64,000 bases of DNA. Origin: an uncultured Bacteroidales bacterium (GTDB lineage: Bacteria > Bacteroidota > Bacteroidia > Bacteroidales > Bacteroidaceae). The notes under the pieces are model-generated. The model saw only the letters and a program-made list of their open reading frames with translations, did no database searches and was not told the origin of the DNA. The position numbers were made by a program, and so were the translations under genes. This document shows, one piece after another, positions 42,961 to 51,880 of the stretch; the first letter of the stretch is position 1, and each line of letters begins with the position of its first letter. The stretch lies in contig CADBWR010000013.1 in the NCBI GenBank assembly GCA_902798425.1, positions 35,587-99,586 of the forward strand. The letters run 5' to 3'.

Positions 42961-44010
42961 TTATTTCTGTTCTTTTACGAGGTATACCAAGGTGGGCAAG
43001 TGGTCGCTATAGCCATTGAGCCATACGCCACCAGCATGGGTTCGCAGGGTGTTACCCTTGTAGCGTCCTTCCTGTTGGAAGAGGTAGTCGCGACGGAAAA
43101 TCTGGGCTTTCCAGTACTTCAGCGTCGAATAATCTTTCTTGCCCTTCTGATCCAACAGCGAGTGCGACAGGATAATCTGGTCGAAGAGATTCCACTTGCC
43201 ATCGTACATCAGTGTACCTGTACCACTGGCATGGATATCCCAGAACGGATTGAACAGCCCGTCTTTGTCAACATCCTTCATCTTGCGCTTAGCACCGAGG
43301 GCAACAGACATAGAGGGGTCAGCCGGATCATCGTTCATATCACCCATGATGAAGAGCTTTACATTTGGATCATCCTTCAACAGCGAGTCTTTGACGACAC
43401 GAATCTGCTTGCCGCCCAGCTCACGATAATAGCTGGTAGCTCCACGCGAAGGCAAGTGGTTGACAATGATGGTGACATGCTCGCCAGCCATCGTACCACT
43501 ACAGACTAGGAAGCCACGGGTAGCACGGCGTGCATCCTCTGGCTTATCATATATATATGGTACCAGTTTGACATTGTCCAGCTTGAACAAGGCAGGATTA
43601 TACAGCAATCCGCAGTCTACACCACGACGGTCGGGCCCCTCCAGCAAGACATACTGGAAGTTGCGCTTCTTCAGCGGTTCCATCTCGCAAAGATCCTTCA
43701 GACAGCCAGCATTCTCCACCTCAGAGACACCTATGGCGGCAGCACCAACGCCAGGCAGCACGTCAGTACCCATTTCGGCCAAAACTCGCGACATATTCTT
43801 CAGTTTGTTGCGATACTTCATACCCGTCCACTTATTCCTGCCATCAGGCAAGTATTCGTAGTCGTTATGACCTTCGTCATGCAAGGTGTCAAAAAGATTC
43901 TCAAGGTTGTAGAAACCGACTGCATAGACAGAGTATTTCTTCTCTTGTGCCAGTGCGTTCATAGTTCCTAACAGGAACATCACGACCATTAAGGATTGTA
44001 GTTTTTTCAT
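42961..44010 (-). CDS. Exported endonuclease/exonuclease/phosphatase family protein
   Basis: A 349-aa protein with a signal peptide (SLMVVMFLLGTMNALAQ). Motifs of the exo-endo-phosphatase superfamily are visible: GFYNLENLFDT at the start, GVSEVENAGCL, VNHLPSRG, MGDMNDDPADPSM, and a final SDHLPTLVYLV holding the catalytic Asp-His. Metal-dependent hydrolysis of nucleic acid or a phosphoester outside the cytoplasm is expected. It heads a two-gene minus-strand operon with udk. Confidence 0.85.
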   Translation of the reverse strand: MKKLQSLMVVMFLLGTMNALAQEKKYSVYAVGFYNLENLFDTLHDEGHNDYEYLPDGRNKWTGMKYRNKLKNMSRVLAEMGTDVLPGVGAAAIGVSEVENAGCLKDLCEMEPLKKRNFQYVLLEGPDRRGVDCGLLYNPALFKLDNVKLVPYIYDKPEDARRATRGFLVCSGTMAGEHVTIIVNHLPSRGATSYYRELGGKQIRVVKDSLLKDDPNVKLFIMGDMNDDPADPSMSVALGAKRKMKDVDKDGLFNPFWDIHASGTGTLMYDGKWNLFDQIILSHSLLDQKGKKDYSTLKYWKAQIFRRDYLFQQEGRYKGNTLRTHAGGVWLNGYSDHLPTLVYLVKEQK

Positions 44011-44114
44011 ATTCTTTTAGATTTATTGCTGCGAAGATACACATATTTTTTGATATTCAACAATGTTTTTCAAAAAAAAACACGAAAAGATACTATTTTT
44101 TGCATTTTATTCAT

Positions 44115-44122
44115 TATCTTTG
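44115..44122 (+). promoter_or_regulatory. -7 box TATCTTTG of the TonB-dependent receptor gene
   Basis: TATCTTTG fits TAnnTTTG and lies 54 nt upstream of the ATG. The nearest TTTG (44099-44102) is only 12 nt away, so the -33 element is uncertain. Confidence 0.55.
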
Positions 44123-44176
44123 CACCGAATCTTTGAACCGAAATTACAAAAACACAATTTAAAATAAACCAGTATT

Positions 44177-46810
44177 ATGCAAAAAAAGCTTCATTTAGCC
44201 GTGTTGGCTCTATTCGTTGCTACGACTGTGTTTGCTCAGGAGCCCCAAACTACTGAAGGTGCGGAGAAAGAAGAGCAGGCTGTCCTCAACGAGCAGGCCT
44301 TCACTTTCACGGAAGCTCAGTTGGGCGAAGACGACGATATGGCACAGAGTGTGTCTCTCATCTCTTCTAACCAGAACATCTTTGCCAATTCGGCAGGATT
44401 CCAGTTCAGCGCTGGCCGCTTCCGCTATCGTGCTTTTAACCAAAAGTACAATGAGATCTACATCAACGGCGCTCCTATGAACGACATGGAGTCAGGACAA
44501 TTCCGCTTTGCACTGATTGGTGGTCTGAACCGTCAGACCAACAGCAGTCGTGAGACAGCACTGCCCTTCGAGTTCAACAACTTCTCCATGCCCTCTATGG
44601 CGGGCTCCAACAACTACGACTTCCGCCCCAGTCGCATGGCTACCGGACAGTATGTTTCACTTGCCGGAGCTAACCGCAGCTACACCGTTCGTGGCATGTA
44701 CACCTACAACACAGGTCTGCGCCCCGACGGATGGGCATTCTCAGGAGGTCTGACCTACCGTTGGGCACAGCGTGGCTACGCCAAGGGCACGTTCTACAAC
44801 TCTCTGTCCTACTTCCTCGGTGCTGAGAAGAAGTTGAATGACAACCATTCTATTGCCTTCATCACTTGGGGCAGTCCCACGGAGCGCGCCTCTCAGGGTG
44901 CTGCTACTGACGAGGCATACTGGATGGCTAACAGCAACTACTACAACCCCTACTGGGGCTATCAGAACGGAGAAGTACGCAACTCACGCGTTGTCAAGGA
45001 CTACTCTCCCACTGTCCTCATCAACTGGGACTGGAAGATTAACGACCAGATTAAAGTACAGACAGCTCTGACCGGCCGCTATTCTATGTATAAAGGCACC
45101 AGCCTTGGATACAATGGCGGAGAGAATCCCGCTCCAGACTATTGGAAGCTTATGCCATCAAGTTACTACGACGTATGGTATAACGATGATGCCAACACTG
45201 AAGCAGGCTATTTTGACTTCTATCGTGCACGCACCTATTGGATGAGTGGTGAGGACGCACGCCAGATCAACTGGGACGGCATGTACTACAGCAACCGTCA
45301 GGGCAATGCTACCAACAGTGATGCGAAATATTATGTTCAGGCAAAGAACATCAATGCACTGAACCTGACCCTGGCATCAACACTAAAGGCAGAGTTGAGC
45401 AAAACAACCATGTTGAACTTCGGTTTCAGTCTGGGAACCAACAGAGGTGCTCACTACAAGACGATGGAAGACCTGCTGGGTGCCAACATCTATCACGACA
45501 TCAACACCTACGCTTTGGGAACATACAGTGCTGACGATCCTCGTATCCAGTACGACCTGAACAACCCCAACGCAGTAGTGAAAGAGGGTGACAAGATGAA
45601 TTACAACTACAACCTGATTGTCAACAAGGCTCAGGTTTGGGCGGCAATGAAGTATCAGAAGAATTCGCTGGCTGCCTTCCTGGCTGGTCGCGTAGCAGGT
45701 ACCACTATCCAGCGTGATGGTAAGATGCTCAACGGTATTCCAGAGAGCATGGGACTAAGTTCTTTTGGTAAGAGCAAGACTGCCCGTTTCCTCGATGGTG
45801 GCGTCAAGGGTGGCATCACCTATAACCTCGGTGCTGGTAATGTTGTCAGCATTGGTGCAGGCTATGAGTTGAAGACACCAAATGCCAATGCAGTATTCGT
45901 ATCTCCTGAGATGACCAACGAGTTCTGTGCAAACATGAAGAACGAGAAGATTTTCAGTAGCGAGTTTGGCTATCAGTTCTCTACTACCTGGCTTAAGGCC
46001 AACGTCAATGCTTACTACAGCAAGCTGAGCGATGTCACAGAGTGGCAGAACTTCTTCGATGACGACATCAACTCTTTCTCTTACGTATCAATGACAGGTA
46101 TCAAGAAAGAGTATTATGGTGTTGAGGTCGGTATCAAGGCATCTCTAAACTCTAATTGGAGCGTCCGCGGTATGGCTGCTATCAGCGAGGCAAAGAACAC
46201 CAACAACGCCACAGTGCGCTATATGAGTTCTGCAAAGCCCATTAAGGGCGAGGACGGTCAAGAAAGTTTCTATGCTGAGGAGACCGTATTAAATAAGAAC
46301 ATGCGCGAGGCAGGTACCCCACTGTCAGTTTATGGTCTGACCCTGAGCTATAATGGTGGTGGCTGGTTCATCGACCTGAGCGGTAACTACTACGACCGCA
46401 TCTACCTCTCCTACTCGCCTACTTATCGTTACGAGAGCGTCATCGTTAATCGCAACAAGGCTGCCATAGCACGTGGCATTGCCGAGGAACGCACCATGGA
46501 TGACGAAGGTAACGTAATCCAGAGTGCACTCGACCAGACCAAGGGTAAGGGCGGTTTCATGCTCGACCTGAGCATTGGTCGTTCCATCCGTCTGAAGTCG
46601 GGCCAGTTGTCTATCAACCTGCAGCTCACCAACCTGCTGAACAATACCAACTTGTGCACAGGTGGTTACGAGCAGAGCCGCAGCAACTACTCCATCAACT
46701 CTGATGACGGTGGTGTTAACACCAACCGCCTGTATCGCTTCGACAAGAACCCGAAGAAGTACTATGCTTGGGGTATTAATGGTATGCTGAACATTGGTTA
46801 CAGATTCTAA
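44177..46810 (+). CDS. TonB-dependent receptor-like outer-membrane protein
   Basis: An 877-aa barrel protein. After the signal peptide (LAVLALFVATTVFA) comes a plug-like region (FRYRAFNQKYNEIYINGAPM near residue 80), then a long run of alternating strands with aromatic girdles, and the C-terminus INGMLNIGYRF, ending in Phe as barrel proteins do. No N-terminal carboxypeptidase-like domain is seen, and no clear TonB box. The two lipoproteins that follow (gaps of 14 and 40 nt) are probably its surface partners, much like a SusC/SusD arrangement, though they are not SusD-like. Confidence 0.8.
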   Translation: MQKKLHLAVLALFVATTVFAQEPQTTEGAEKEEQAVLNEQAFTFTEAQLGEDDDMAQSVSLISSNQNIFANSAGFQFSAGRFRYRAFNQKYNEIYINGAPMNDMESGQFRFALIGGLNRQTNSSRETALPFEFNNFSMPSMAGSNNYDFRPSRMATGQYVSLAGANRSYTVRGMYTYNTGLRPDGWAFSGGLTYRWAQRGYAKGTFYNSLSYFLGAEKKLNDNHSIAFITWGSPTERASQGAATDEAYWMANSNYYNPYWGYQNGEVRNSRVVKDYSPTVLINWDWKINDQIKVQTALTGRYSMYKGTSLGYNGGENPAPDYWKLMPSSYYDVWYNDDANTEAGYFDFYRARTYWMSGEDARQINWDGMYYSNRQGNATNSDAKYYVQAKNINALNLTLASTLKAELSKTTMLNFGFSLGTNRGAHYKTMEDLLGANIYHDINTYALGTYSADDPRIQYDLNNPNAVVKEGDKMNYNYNLIVNKAQVWAAMKYQKNSLAAFLAGRVAGTTIQRDGKMLNGIPESMGLSSFGKSKTARFLDGGVKGGITYNLGAGNVVSIGAGYELKTPNANAVFVSPEMTNEFCANMKNEKIFSSEFGYQFSTTWLKANVNAYYSKLSDVTEWQNFFDDDINSFSYVSMTGIKKEYYGVEVGIKASLNSNWSVRGMAAISEAKNTNNATVRYMSSAKPIKGEDGQESFYAEETVLNKNMREAGTPLSVYGLTLSYNGGGWFIDLSGNYYDRIYLSYSPTYRYESVIVNRNKAAIARGIAEERTMDDEGNVIQSALDQTKGKGGFMLDLSIGRSIRLKSGQLSINLQLTNLLNNTNLCTGGYEQSRSNYSINSDDGGVNTNRLYRFDKNPKKYYAWGINGMLNIGYRF

Positions 46811-46824
46811 AACACTGAAGCATT

Positions 46825-48447
46825 ATGAAGACAAGAAATATTATCCTATTAGCACTGACAGCCATCTTTGCCGCATCGTGCCACACGTGGGACGACCCAT
46901 CGGTAATAGATGGACGTAACAGCTACGGCAACCAGTACCTTCAGGAGAGCAATGTTGTTACCCTTGCCGACCTCAAGGCTGAATTTAAGGACGTTATCAG
47001 TAGCGGAAGTCTGAAGCAGGTGACGAAGCCTACCCAAATCAAAGTTATCGTAACAGGTAACGATGAAGGCAGCAACATCTACAAGACGCTCTATGTAGCA
47101 GACAAGACTGGCGGTATCAGCCTCAGCATCAACAAGGGCGGTCTCTTCAGCGAGGCTCCTGTTGGACAATGCATGCTGATTGAACTCAATGGTTTATATA
47201 TTGGCGGCTACGGACAACAGCCACAGATTGGAACTTTGTACCAGAAAGACGAGAGCACCCAACAGGTTGGCCGCATGGATCGCTATACTTGGCAAGAGCA
47301 CTTCAAACTGATTCCTGCAGTGAAGGGACTGTCCACCAAACCTATCAAGACCAACGACATGGGCATGCTTGACCTTGACCGTGACTTTGGTAAGGTAGTA
47401 ACGCTGGTTGGAGTCACCATGAAAGAAGCCGACGGCGAAAAGGTCTTTGCACCCAGCGACGGTAGTGTGAAGCTGAGTGGCGGCTGTGCAAACAGAGAAG
47501 TTGCCAATCAGAGTACCACCGTGTATGTTCGCACCAGCACATTTGCCAAATTTGCCAATATGGTAATGCCTACTGAGAAGATTAACATCACTGGTATCCT
47601 GTCACGCTTTGCCAACGACATCCAGATTATGCCACGTACCATCGAGGATATCCAGCCATACGACGGACTGGACTACGAATATATCGAAAAGAAAGAGGGT
47701 GATGGTACCGCAGCTAAGCCTTTCAACGTTACAGCCGCTATCGCTAAGTGCCGCGAGGTTGGAACCACTACTTCTTCTCAGAAGTATTATATCAAGGGAT
47801 ATGTTGCTGCCGATGCCGCTGTTGACGCTACTTATGGCAACATTACGTTCGATATAGCTGACAGCAAAGATGGTGGACCACGTTTTATTGCTTACCAAAT
47901 GGCAGGTTCTGACGGAAAGAGCTTACCTGCGACATTCAAACTTAGCAAAGGCGACGAAGTGGTCATCTATGGTAAAGTTGTAAACTACAAAGACTCTACG
48001 CCCGAAACAGAGGGACAAGGCAAGTCCATCATCGTGTCTGTCAACGGAAAAGACACTAATGGCGCAAGCACAGGTGGCGGTGACAATCCCGGTGGTGGCG
48101 ATACGCCGGGCGGCGGTAGCGATACGCCAGGCGGCAACGCTCAGGTAGTAACCATTGCCCAATTTAATGCTGCAGCAGTTAGCACCGATGTATGGTACCA
48201 ACTGACTGGCACCGTCAGCAACATAAAAGAAGGTGACAAGTACGGAAACTTCGATCTTACTGACGAGACGGGGACAGTGTATGTATATGGTCTACTATCT
48301 GAAAAGGGAGGAGCTAAGCAAAAGTTCCAGGACCTCGTAACCGCCAAGGGAATTGCCAATGGCAAGAAGATTACTATCATCGGCAACCGCGGAGATTTCA
48401 ATGGCAAGATTGAGGTAATGAACGCATACTTCGTAAGCATTGAGTAA
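46825..48447 (+). CDS. DUF5689-like lipoprotein with C-terminal OB-fold repeat
   Basis: A 540-aa lipoprotein (lipobox IFAASC near residue 19). Residues 45-270 match the DUF5689 type (VTLADLKAEFKD; TKPTQIKVIVTGNDEGSN; INITGILSRFANDIQIMPRT). A second region from about 290 has another domain (YYIKGYVAADAAVD), followed by a Gly/Asp linker near 415-440, then an OB-fold-like repeat (VWYQLTGTVSNIKEGDKYGN to the end). The same repeat occurs twice in the next gene. Probably cell-surface, partner of the receptor just upstream. Confidence 0.7.
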   Translation: MKTRNIILLALTAIFAASCHTWDDPSVIDGRNSYGNQYLQESNVVTLADLKAEFKDVISSGSLKQVTKPTQIKVIVTGNDEGSNIYKTLYVADKTGGISLSINKGGLFSEAPVGQCMLIELNGLYIGGYGQQPQIGTLYQKDESTQQVGRMDRYTWQEHFKLIPAVKGLSTKPIKTNDMGMLDLDRDFGKVVTLVGVTMKEADGEKVFAPSDGSVKLSGGCANREVANQSTTVYVRTSTFAKFANMVMPTEKINITGILSRFANDIQIMPRTIEDIQPYDGLDYEYIEKKEGDGTAAKPFNVTAAIAKCREVGTTTSSQKYYIKGYVAADAAVDATYGNITFDIADSKDGGPRFIAYQMAGSDGKSLPATFKLSKGDEVVIYGKVVNYKDSTPETEGQGKSIIVSVNGKDTNGASTGGGDNPGGGDTPGGGSDTPGGNAQVVTIAQFNAAAVSTDVWYQLTGTVSNIKEGDKYGNFDLTDETGTVYVYGLLSEKGGAKQKFQDLVTAKGIANGKKITIIGNRGDFNGKIEVMNAYFVSIE

Positions 48448-48487
48448 CTACATATTTCCAACTGACAAACAAAAAAAGAAAAACAAT

Positions 48488-50194
48488 ATGAAAAAGATTT
48501 ATTATCTGATTGCGATGGCCGTAACGGCTTTCACATTCACCAGTTGTGAGGATGTGCCCGAACCATTCGGACAGCCCATCAACCCCAACGCAGGAGAGAC
48601 TGTCGTTGTTGAGCCTACAGGTTCTGGTACAGAGGCAGACCCCTACAACGTAGCTAAAGTTACTGAAGTCACCAAAGCAATGGCCGATGGTGAAGTCAAG
48701 AACGACGTCTATACAAAGGGTTACATCTGCCAGATTGACGAAATAGATACCGATCCCAATGGCAAATACGGTAACTCAACCTACTGGATCAGTGACGATG
48801 CAGAAGGCAAGAGCGGGAAATATGAGGTTTTCCGCGGTGTTGGTCTTGGTGGACAGAAGTTTAACGAGGCTGGCGCAACCATCATCAAGGTTGGCGACGC
48901 AGTTACTATCAAAGGTAACATCAAGAACTACAAGGGCACTACACCTGAGTACGACAGTGGTAGCATCATCGTTGAGCTGAACGGCGTGAAAGCTGGCGGT
49001 GGTGGTGATACTCCAAGCGGAGATGCCAAGGCCGTTTCAGTAGCAGACTTCCTTGCTGCAGCTGTCAATACTACTGACTTCTACCAACTGACGGGTACCA
49101 TTAAGAATCTTAAGGATGGTGACCAATATGGTAACTTCGACATCGAGGACGCTACAGGTTCAGTATACGTTTATGGTCTGCTCTCAGAAAAGGGTGGCGA
49201 GAAGAAGAAGTTCCAGGAGCTTGTAGCAGCTAAGGGCATCGCAAACGGCAAGAAGATTACCATCATCGGTAACCGTGGAGAGTTCAATTCCACCGCTCAA
49301 GTTGCAAACGCATACTTCGTTAAGATTGAAGACGGAGAAGGCGGCGGTGGCACACCAACACCCAGCGGCGACAACTTGCTGACCAATGGCGACTTTGAGA
49401 CATGGTCTGGCAGCACTCCAGACAACTGGAATGGTGCTGCTGGAAACGCTACTCTTGAGAAGAGCACGGATGCCCATGGTGGAAGCGCTGCAGTATTAAT
49501 TAAAACAAACAGTGCCAACAAGCGACTTTCGTATAAAGCTATAACGCTCAAGAAAGGTACTTATAATATTTCATTCTATGCAAAAGCTGTAGCAGGTACA
49601 GCCAAAATTGCACCAGGATATGTAGCAATCGTCAACGGAGCACCTGATTCTCAGAATTACAAATATCCCGAAACATATCCTGAAGTTGGTACCGAATGGA
49701 CTGCTGTAAACCATTCATTCACTCTTGACGCTGATACAGAACTCTGTCTCGTCATTATGAAGCACAAGTCAACTGCTAATGATGTTATCATTGACGACTA
49801 CGTACTCAGCACAACCGATGGTGGCATCGCTGACGGTGGCGGAGAAGGCGGTGGCGACACACCCACATCTAGCGGAGATGCTCAGGCTGTTTCGGTAGCG
49901 AACTTCCTTGCTGCTGCTGTTAGCACTGACGTATGGTATCAGCTGACTGGCACTGTTAAGAATATGAAAGAAGACGGTAGTGACCTATATGGTAATTTCG
50001 ATATTGAGGACGCCACAGGTTCTGTTTACGTCTATGGTCTGCTCTCAGAAAAGGGTGGCGCAAAGAAGAAGTTCCAGGAACTTGTTGCTGCTAAGGGTAT
50101 AGCCAATGGTAAGAAGATTACTATTATCGGCAACCGTGCAGACTTCAAGGGCACTGCTCAAGTAGGTAACGCCTACTTTGTAAGTATCGAGTAG
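48488..50194 (+). CDS. Lipoprotein with two OB-fold-like repeats flanking a carbohydrate-binding-like domain
   Basis: A 568-aa lipoprotein; start at 48488 (MKKIYYLIAMAVTAF) since this gives the signal and lipobox FTFTSC. Order: an N-terminal region near 50-170 (VYTKGYICQIDEID), OB-like repeat one near 180-280 (FYQLTGTIKNLKDGDQYGNF), a jelly-roll-like domain near 300-440 (LTNGDFETWSGSTPDNW; KRLSYKAITLKKGTYNISFY), then OB-like repeat two (VWYQLTGTVKNMKEDGSDLY). The repeats are closely similar to each other and to the end of the previous protein. Surface binding of polymer is a reasonable inference. Confidence 0.7.
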   Translation: MKKIYYLIAMAVTAFTFTSCEDVPEPFGQPINPNAGETVVVEPTGSGTEADPYNVAKVTEVTKAMADGEVKNDVYTKGYICQIDEIDTDPNGKYGNSTYWISDDAEGKSGKYEVFRGVGLGGQKFNEAGATIIKVGDAVTIKGNIKNYKGTTPEYDSGSIIVELNGVKAGGGGDTPSGDAKAVSVADFLAAAVNTTDFYQLTGTIKNLKDGDQYGNFDIEDATGSVYVYGLLSEKGGEKKKFQELVAAKGIANGKKITIIGNRGEFNSTAQVANAYFVKIEDGEGGGGTPTPSGDNLLTNGDFETWSGSTPDNWNGAAGNATLEKSTDAHGGSAAVLIKTNSANKRLSYKAITLKKGTYNISFYAKAVAGTAKIAPGYVAIVNGAPDSQNYKYPETYPEVGTEWTAVNHSFTLDADTELCLVIMKHKSTANDVIIDDYVLSTTDGGIADGGGEGGGDTPTSSGDAQAVSVANFLAAAVSTDVWYQLTGTVKNMKEDGSDLYGNFDIEDATGSVYVYGLLSEKGGAKKKFQELVAAKGIANGKKITIIGNRADFKGTAQVGNAYFVSIE

Positions 50195-50218
50195 TCCACA
50201 CCTTATTAATATTATATA

Positions 50219-50252
50219 CGGCTGCACCCCACTCCGGAGTGCAGCCGTTTTT
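50219..50252 (+). terminator. Terminator after the receptor/lipoprotein operon
   Basis: CGGCTGCAC (50219-50227) and GTGCAGCCG (50239-50247) form a perfect 9-bp stem followed by TTTTT. The GTG at 50239 is part of it, so the next gene must start downstream. Confidence 0.9.
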
Positions 50253-50268
50253 AAGAAGCCTACTCAGA

Positions 50269-51318
50269 ATGAAGAAAGATACATTCGAAGCCCAGAAACC
50301 ATTTGCAGGAGAAAAGAAACCCTCGATGAATAGAAGGTGTGTCGGTCATGACTACCAAGAGCGGCAAATGTATATGATAACGATGGTAACAGAAGGGCGG
50401 CAGAAGTACTTTGGAGAAGTGGTGGGTCGCTGTGATGCTACTGTAGGGAAAGAAGAGGCTCCACATATTGAGCTGTCACCTTTGGGAAGGGCAGTCAAAG
50501 ACTGTTGGTTCTCTATCCCCCATCATTATCCTGCAGTAAAGCTCATCGCTTTACAGATGATGCCCGACCATCTACACGGCATCCTCTATGTCTCAAAACA
50601 CATGGACTGTACGCTGGGAGATGTGCTGCATGGCTTCAAGACGGGCTGCAACAAATGTTTCCGTCAGTTAATGCCTATTGAGTATATTGCCGCAATGCGG
50701 CAACAAACCGAACGCAACACAAAGGCTAGTGGCCAACGCGACCGTGAACACGGCCTACTATTTGCACCTAACTATAACGACAAACTGCTACTACGCGAGG
50801 GCCAGCTCAACAACTGGCTCCACTACCTGGATGACAACCCTCGGCGCTTGGCCATCAAGCGCCTGCATCCTGACTATTTCACCACTATGCACTATAGGGA
50901 CATCGCGGAGTGGCACTGCCAGCTTGTGGGCAATAGTTTTCTTCTTGACATCCCAGATATGGTAGCCGTCATCGTACATAGCGCATATACCGACGAAGAA
51001 TATGCAGAATACAAACGGCAGTGGCTGGCATGTGGAGAGAGAGGGGGCATACTGGTGAGCGCTGCCATTTCAACCCGCGAGAAGGAGGTCATGCGCGAAG
51101 CGATGAATCGGGGCTATCGCATCATATTGGTTCGTGAAAACGGGTTTTCTCCATTGTATAAACCCGCAGGAGAATCTTTCGACGCCTGCTCTGACGGCCG
51201 TCTGCTACAGGTGAGTCCATGGGAGTACCACATGCAACGACGTACCATCTCGCGTGAACAATGCCTGATGCTGAACAGGCTCGTTGAGACAATCACGCAA
51301 CTGCACAAAACTATATAG
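50269..51318 (+). CDS. REP-associated tyrosine transposase-like protein with a DprA-like C-terminal domain
   Basis: A 349-aa protein. The N-terminal Y1/HUH nuclease part has MPDHLHGI with His101 and His103, and Tyr186 in HYLDDNPRRL is the candidate nucleophile; this matches RAYT-type (TnpA_REP) transposases, which are domesticated single-copy relatives of IS200/IS605. Residues 225-349 form a second domain with GGILVSAAISTREKE and GYRIILVRENGF, reminiscent of the Rossmann-like SGA-x-x-T...G-x-V pattern of DprA/LOG-type proteins. The start is the ATG after the terminator. Palindromic repeats follow its stop. Confidence 0.75.
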   Translation: MKKDTFEAQKPFAGEKKPSMNRRCVGHDYQERQMYMITMVTEGRQKYFGEVVGRCDATVGKEEAPHIELSPLGRAVKDCWFSIPHHYPAVKLIALQMMPDHLHGILYVSKHMDCTLGDVLHGFKTGCNKCFRQLMPIEYIAAMRQQTERNTKASGQRDREHGLLFAPNYNDKLLLREGQLNNWLHYLDDNPRRLAIKRLHPDYFTTMHYRDIAEWHCQLVGNSFLLDIPDMVAVIVHSAYTDEEYAEYKRQWLACGERGGILVSAAISTREKEVMREAMNRGYRIILVRENGFSPLYKPAGESFDACSDGRLLQVSPWEYHMQRRTISREQCLMLNRLVETITQLHKTI

Positions 51319-51330
51319 CTAATAACGACA

Positions 51331-51430
51331 AAATTCTCTAGAGAATTTGTGCGAGATACAGCTAATACGGAGCTGTATCAGCCTATCTCAAATCTGTATC
51401 AGCCTAATAAGCGCCAGTATCAGCCATATT
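51331..51430 (+). repeat. Palindromic REP-like elements next to the transposase gene
   Basis: An 18-bp perfect palindrome AAATTCTCTAGAGAATTT lies at 51331-51348. GATACAGCT (51355-51363) and AGCTGTATC (51371-51379) form a perfect 9-bp hairpin. CTGTATCAGCCT is then repeated at 51373 and 51394, with a weaker copy near 51416. The position right after a RAYT gene suggests that these are its substrate repeats. A related sequence (acagctaata) occurs upstream of tssH at 13366. Confidence 0.6.
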
Positions 51431-51462
51431 TCTAACCATAAAAGAAAATAAAACGTGAAAGA

Positions 51463-51494
51463 TTTGGCAGTATGAAAAAAAAGTCGTACCTTTG
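51463..51494 (+). promoter_or_regulatory. Promoter TTTG-N20-TACCTTTG of rpmE2
   Basis: TTTG (51463-51466) and TACCTTTG (51487-51494), 20 nt apart, match the consensus completely. The promoter is intact although the gene it serves is broken. Confidence 0.85.
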
Positions 51495-51544
51495 CACCCT
51501 CAACTGAACATATATCAAGTAACAAGTAATAATTAACAAGTAAA

Positions 51545-51731
51545 ATGAAAAAAGGTATTCATCCAGAAAACTATCGCCCCGTCGTGTTTAAGGACATGTC
51601 CAACGGCGATATGTTCCTCTCGCGCCTCGAGCACTTCTCACCCGTTCTATACCGGTAAGAGCAAGCTCGTCGACACCGCTGGTCGCGTCGACAAGTTCAT
51701 GAGCCGCTACGGTAAGGCTGCCAAGAAGTAA
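51545..51731 (+). pseudogene. rpmE2: Broken ribosomal protein L31 type B gene
   Basis: From the ATG the frame reads [20 protein letters not shown] and then GDMFL, the start of L31 type B (RpmE2). Soon after, the frame leaves the family and stops. In the +1 frame from 51636 the family's C-terminus is present ([16 protein letters not shown], ending [12 protein letters not shown] at 51729-51731). About 27 residues in the middle are missing and the halves are out of frame. This is a deletion plus frameshift, or an assembly error. The type A L31 may replace it elsewhere. Confidence 0.8.
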
Positions 51732-51880
51732 GAGAGGTTTGGTTGTGAAACAATAAGATATTTCACGCTGAACAAGACATTGAAGGTGCGTACAGGGTAG
51801 TTGCATATGCCTTGTGGGCACCTTTACCATTTAAGAACACTGAACTACGACGAATAGAAGCAACTAAAAAATCCGACACT

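Noticed and set aside
43196-43861. Plus-strand open frames of 77 and 133 aa inside the endonuclease/phosphatase gene
   Set aside because: Antisense shadows with Ser/Pro-rich translations and no family resemblance.
51588-51830. 80-aa minus-strand frame over the broken rpmE2
   Set aside because: It mirrors the L31 remnant and has no recognisable features.
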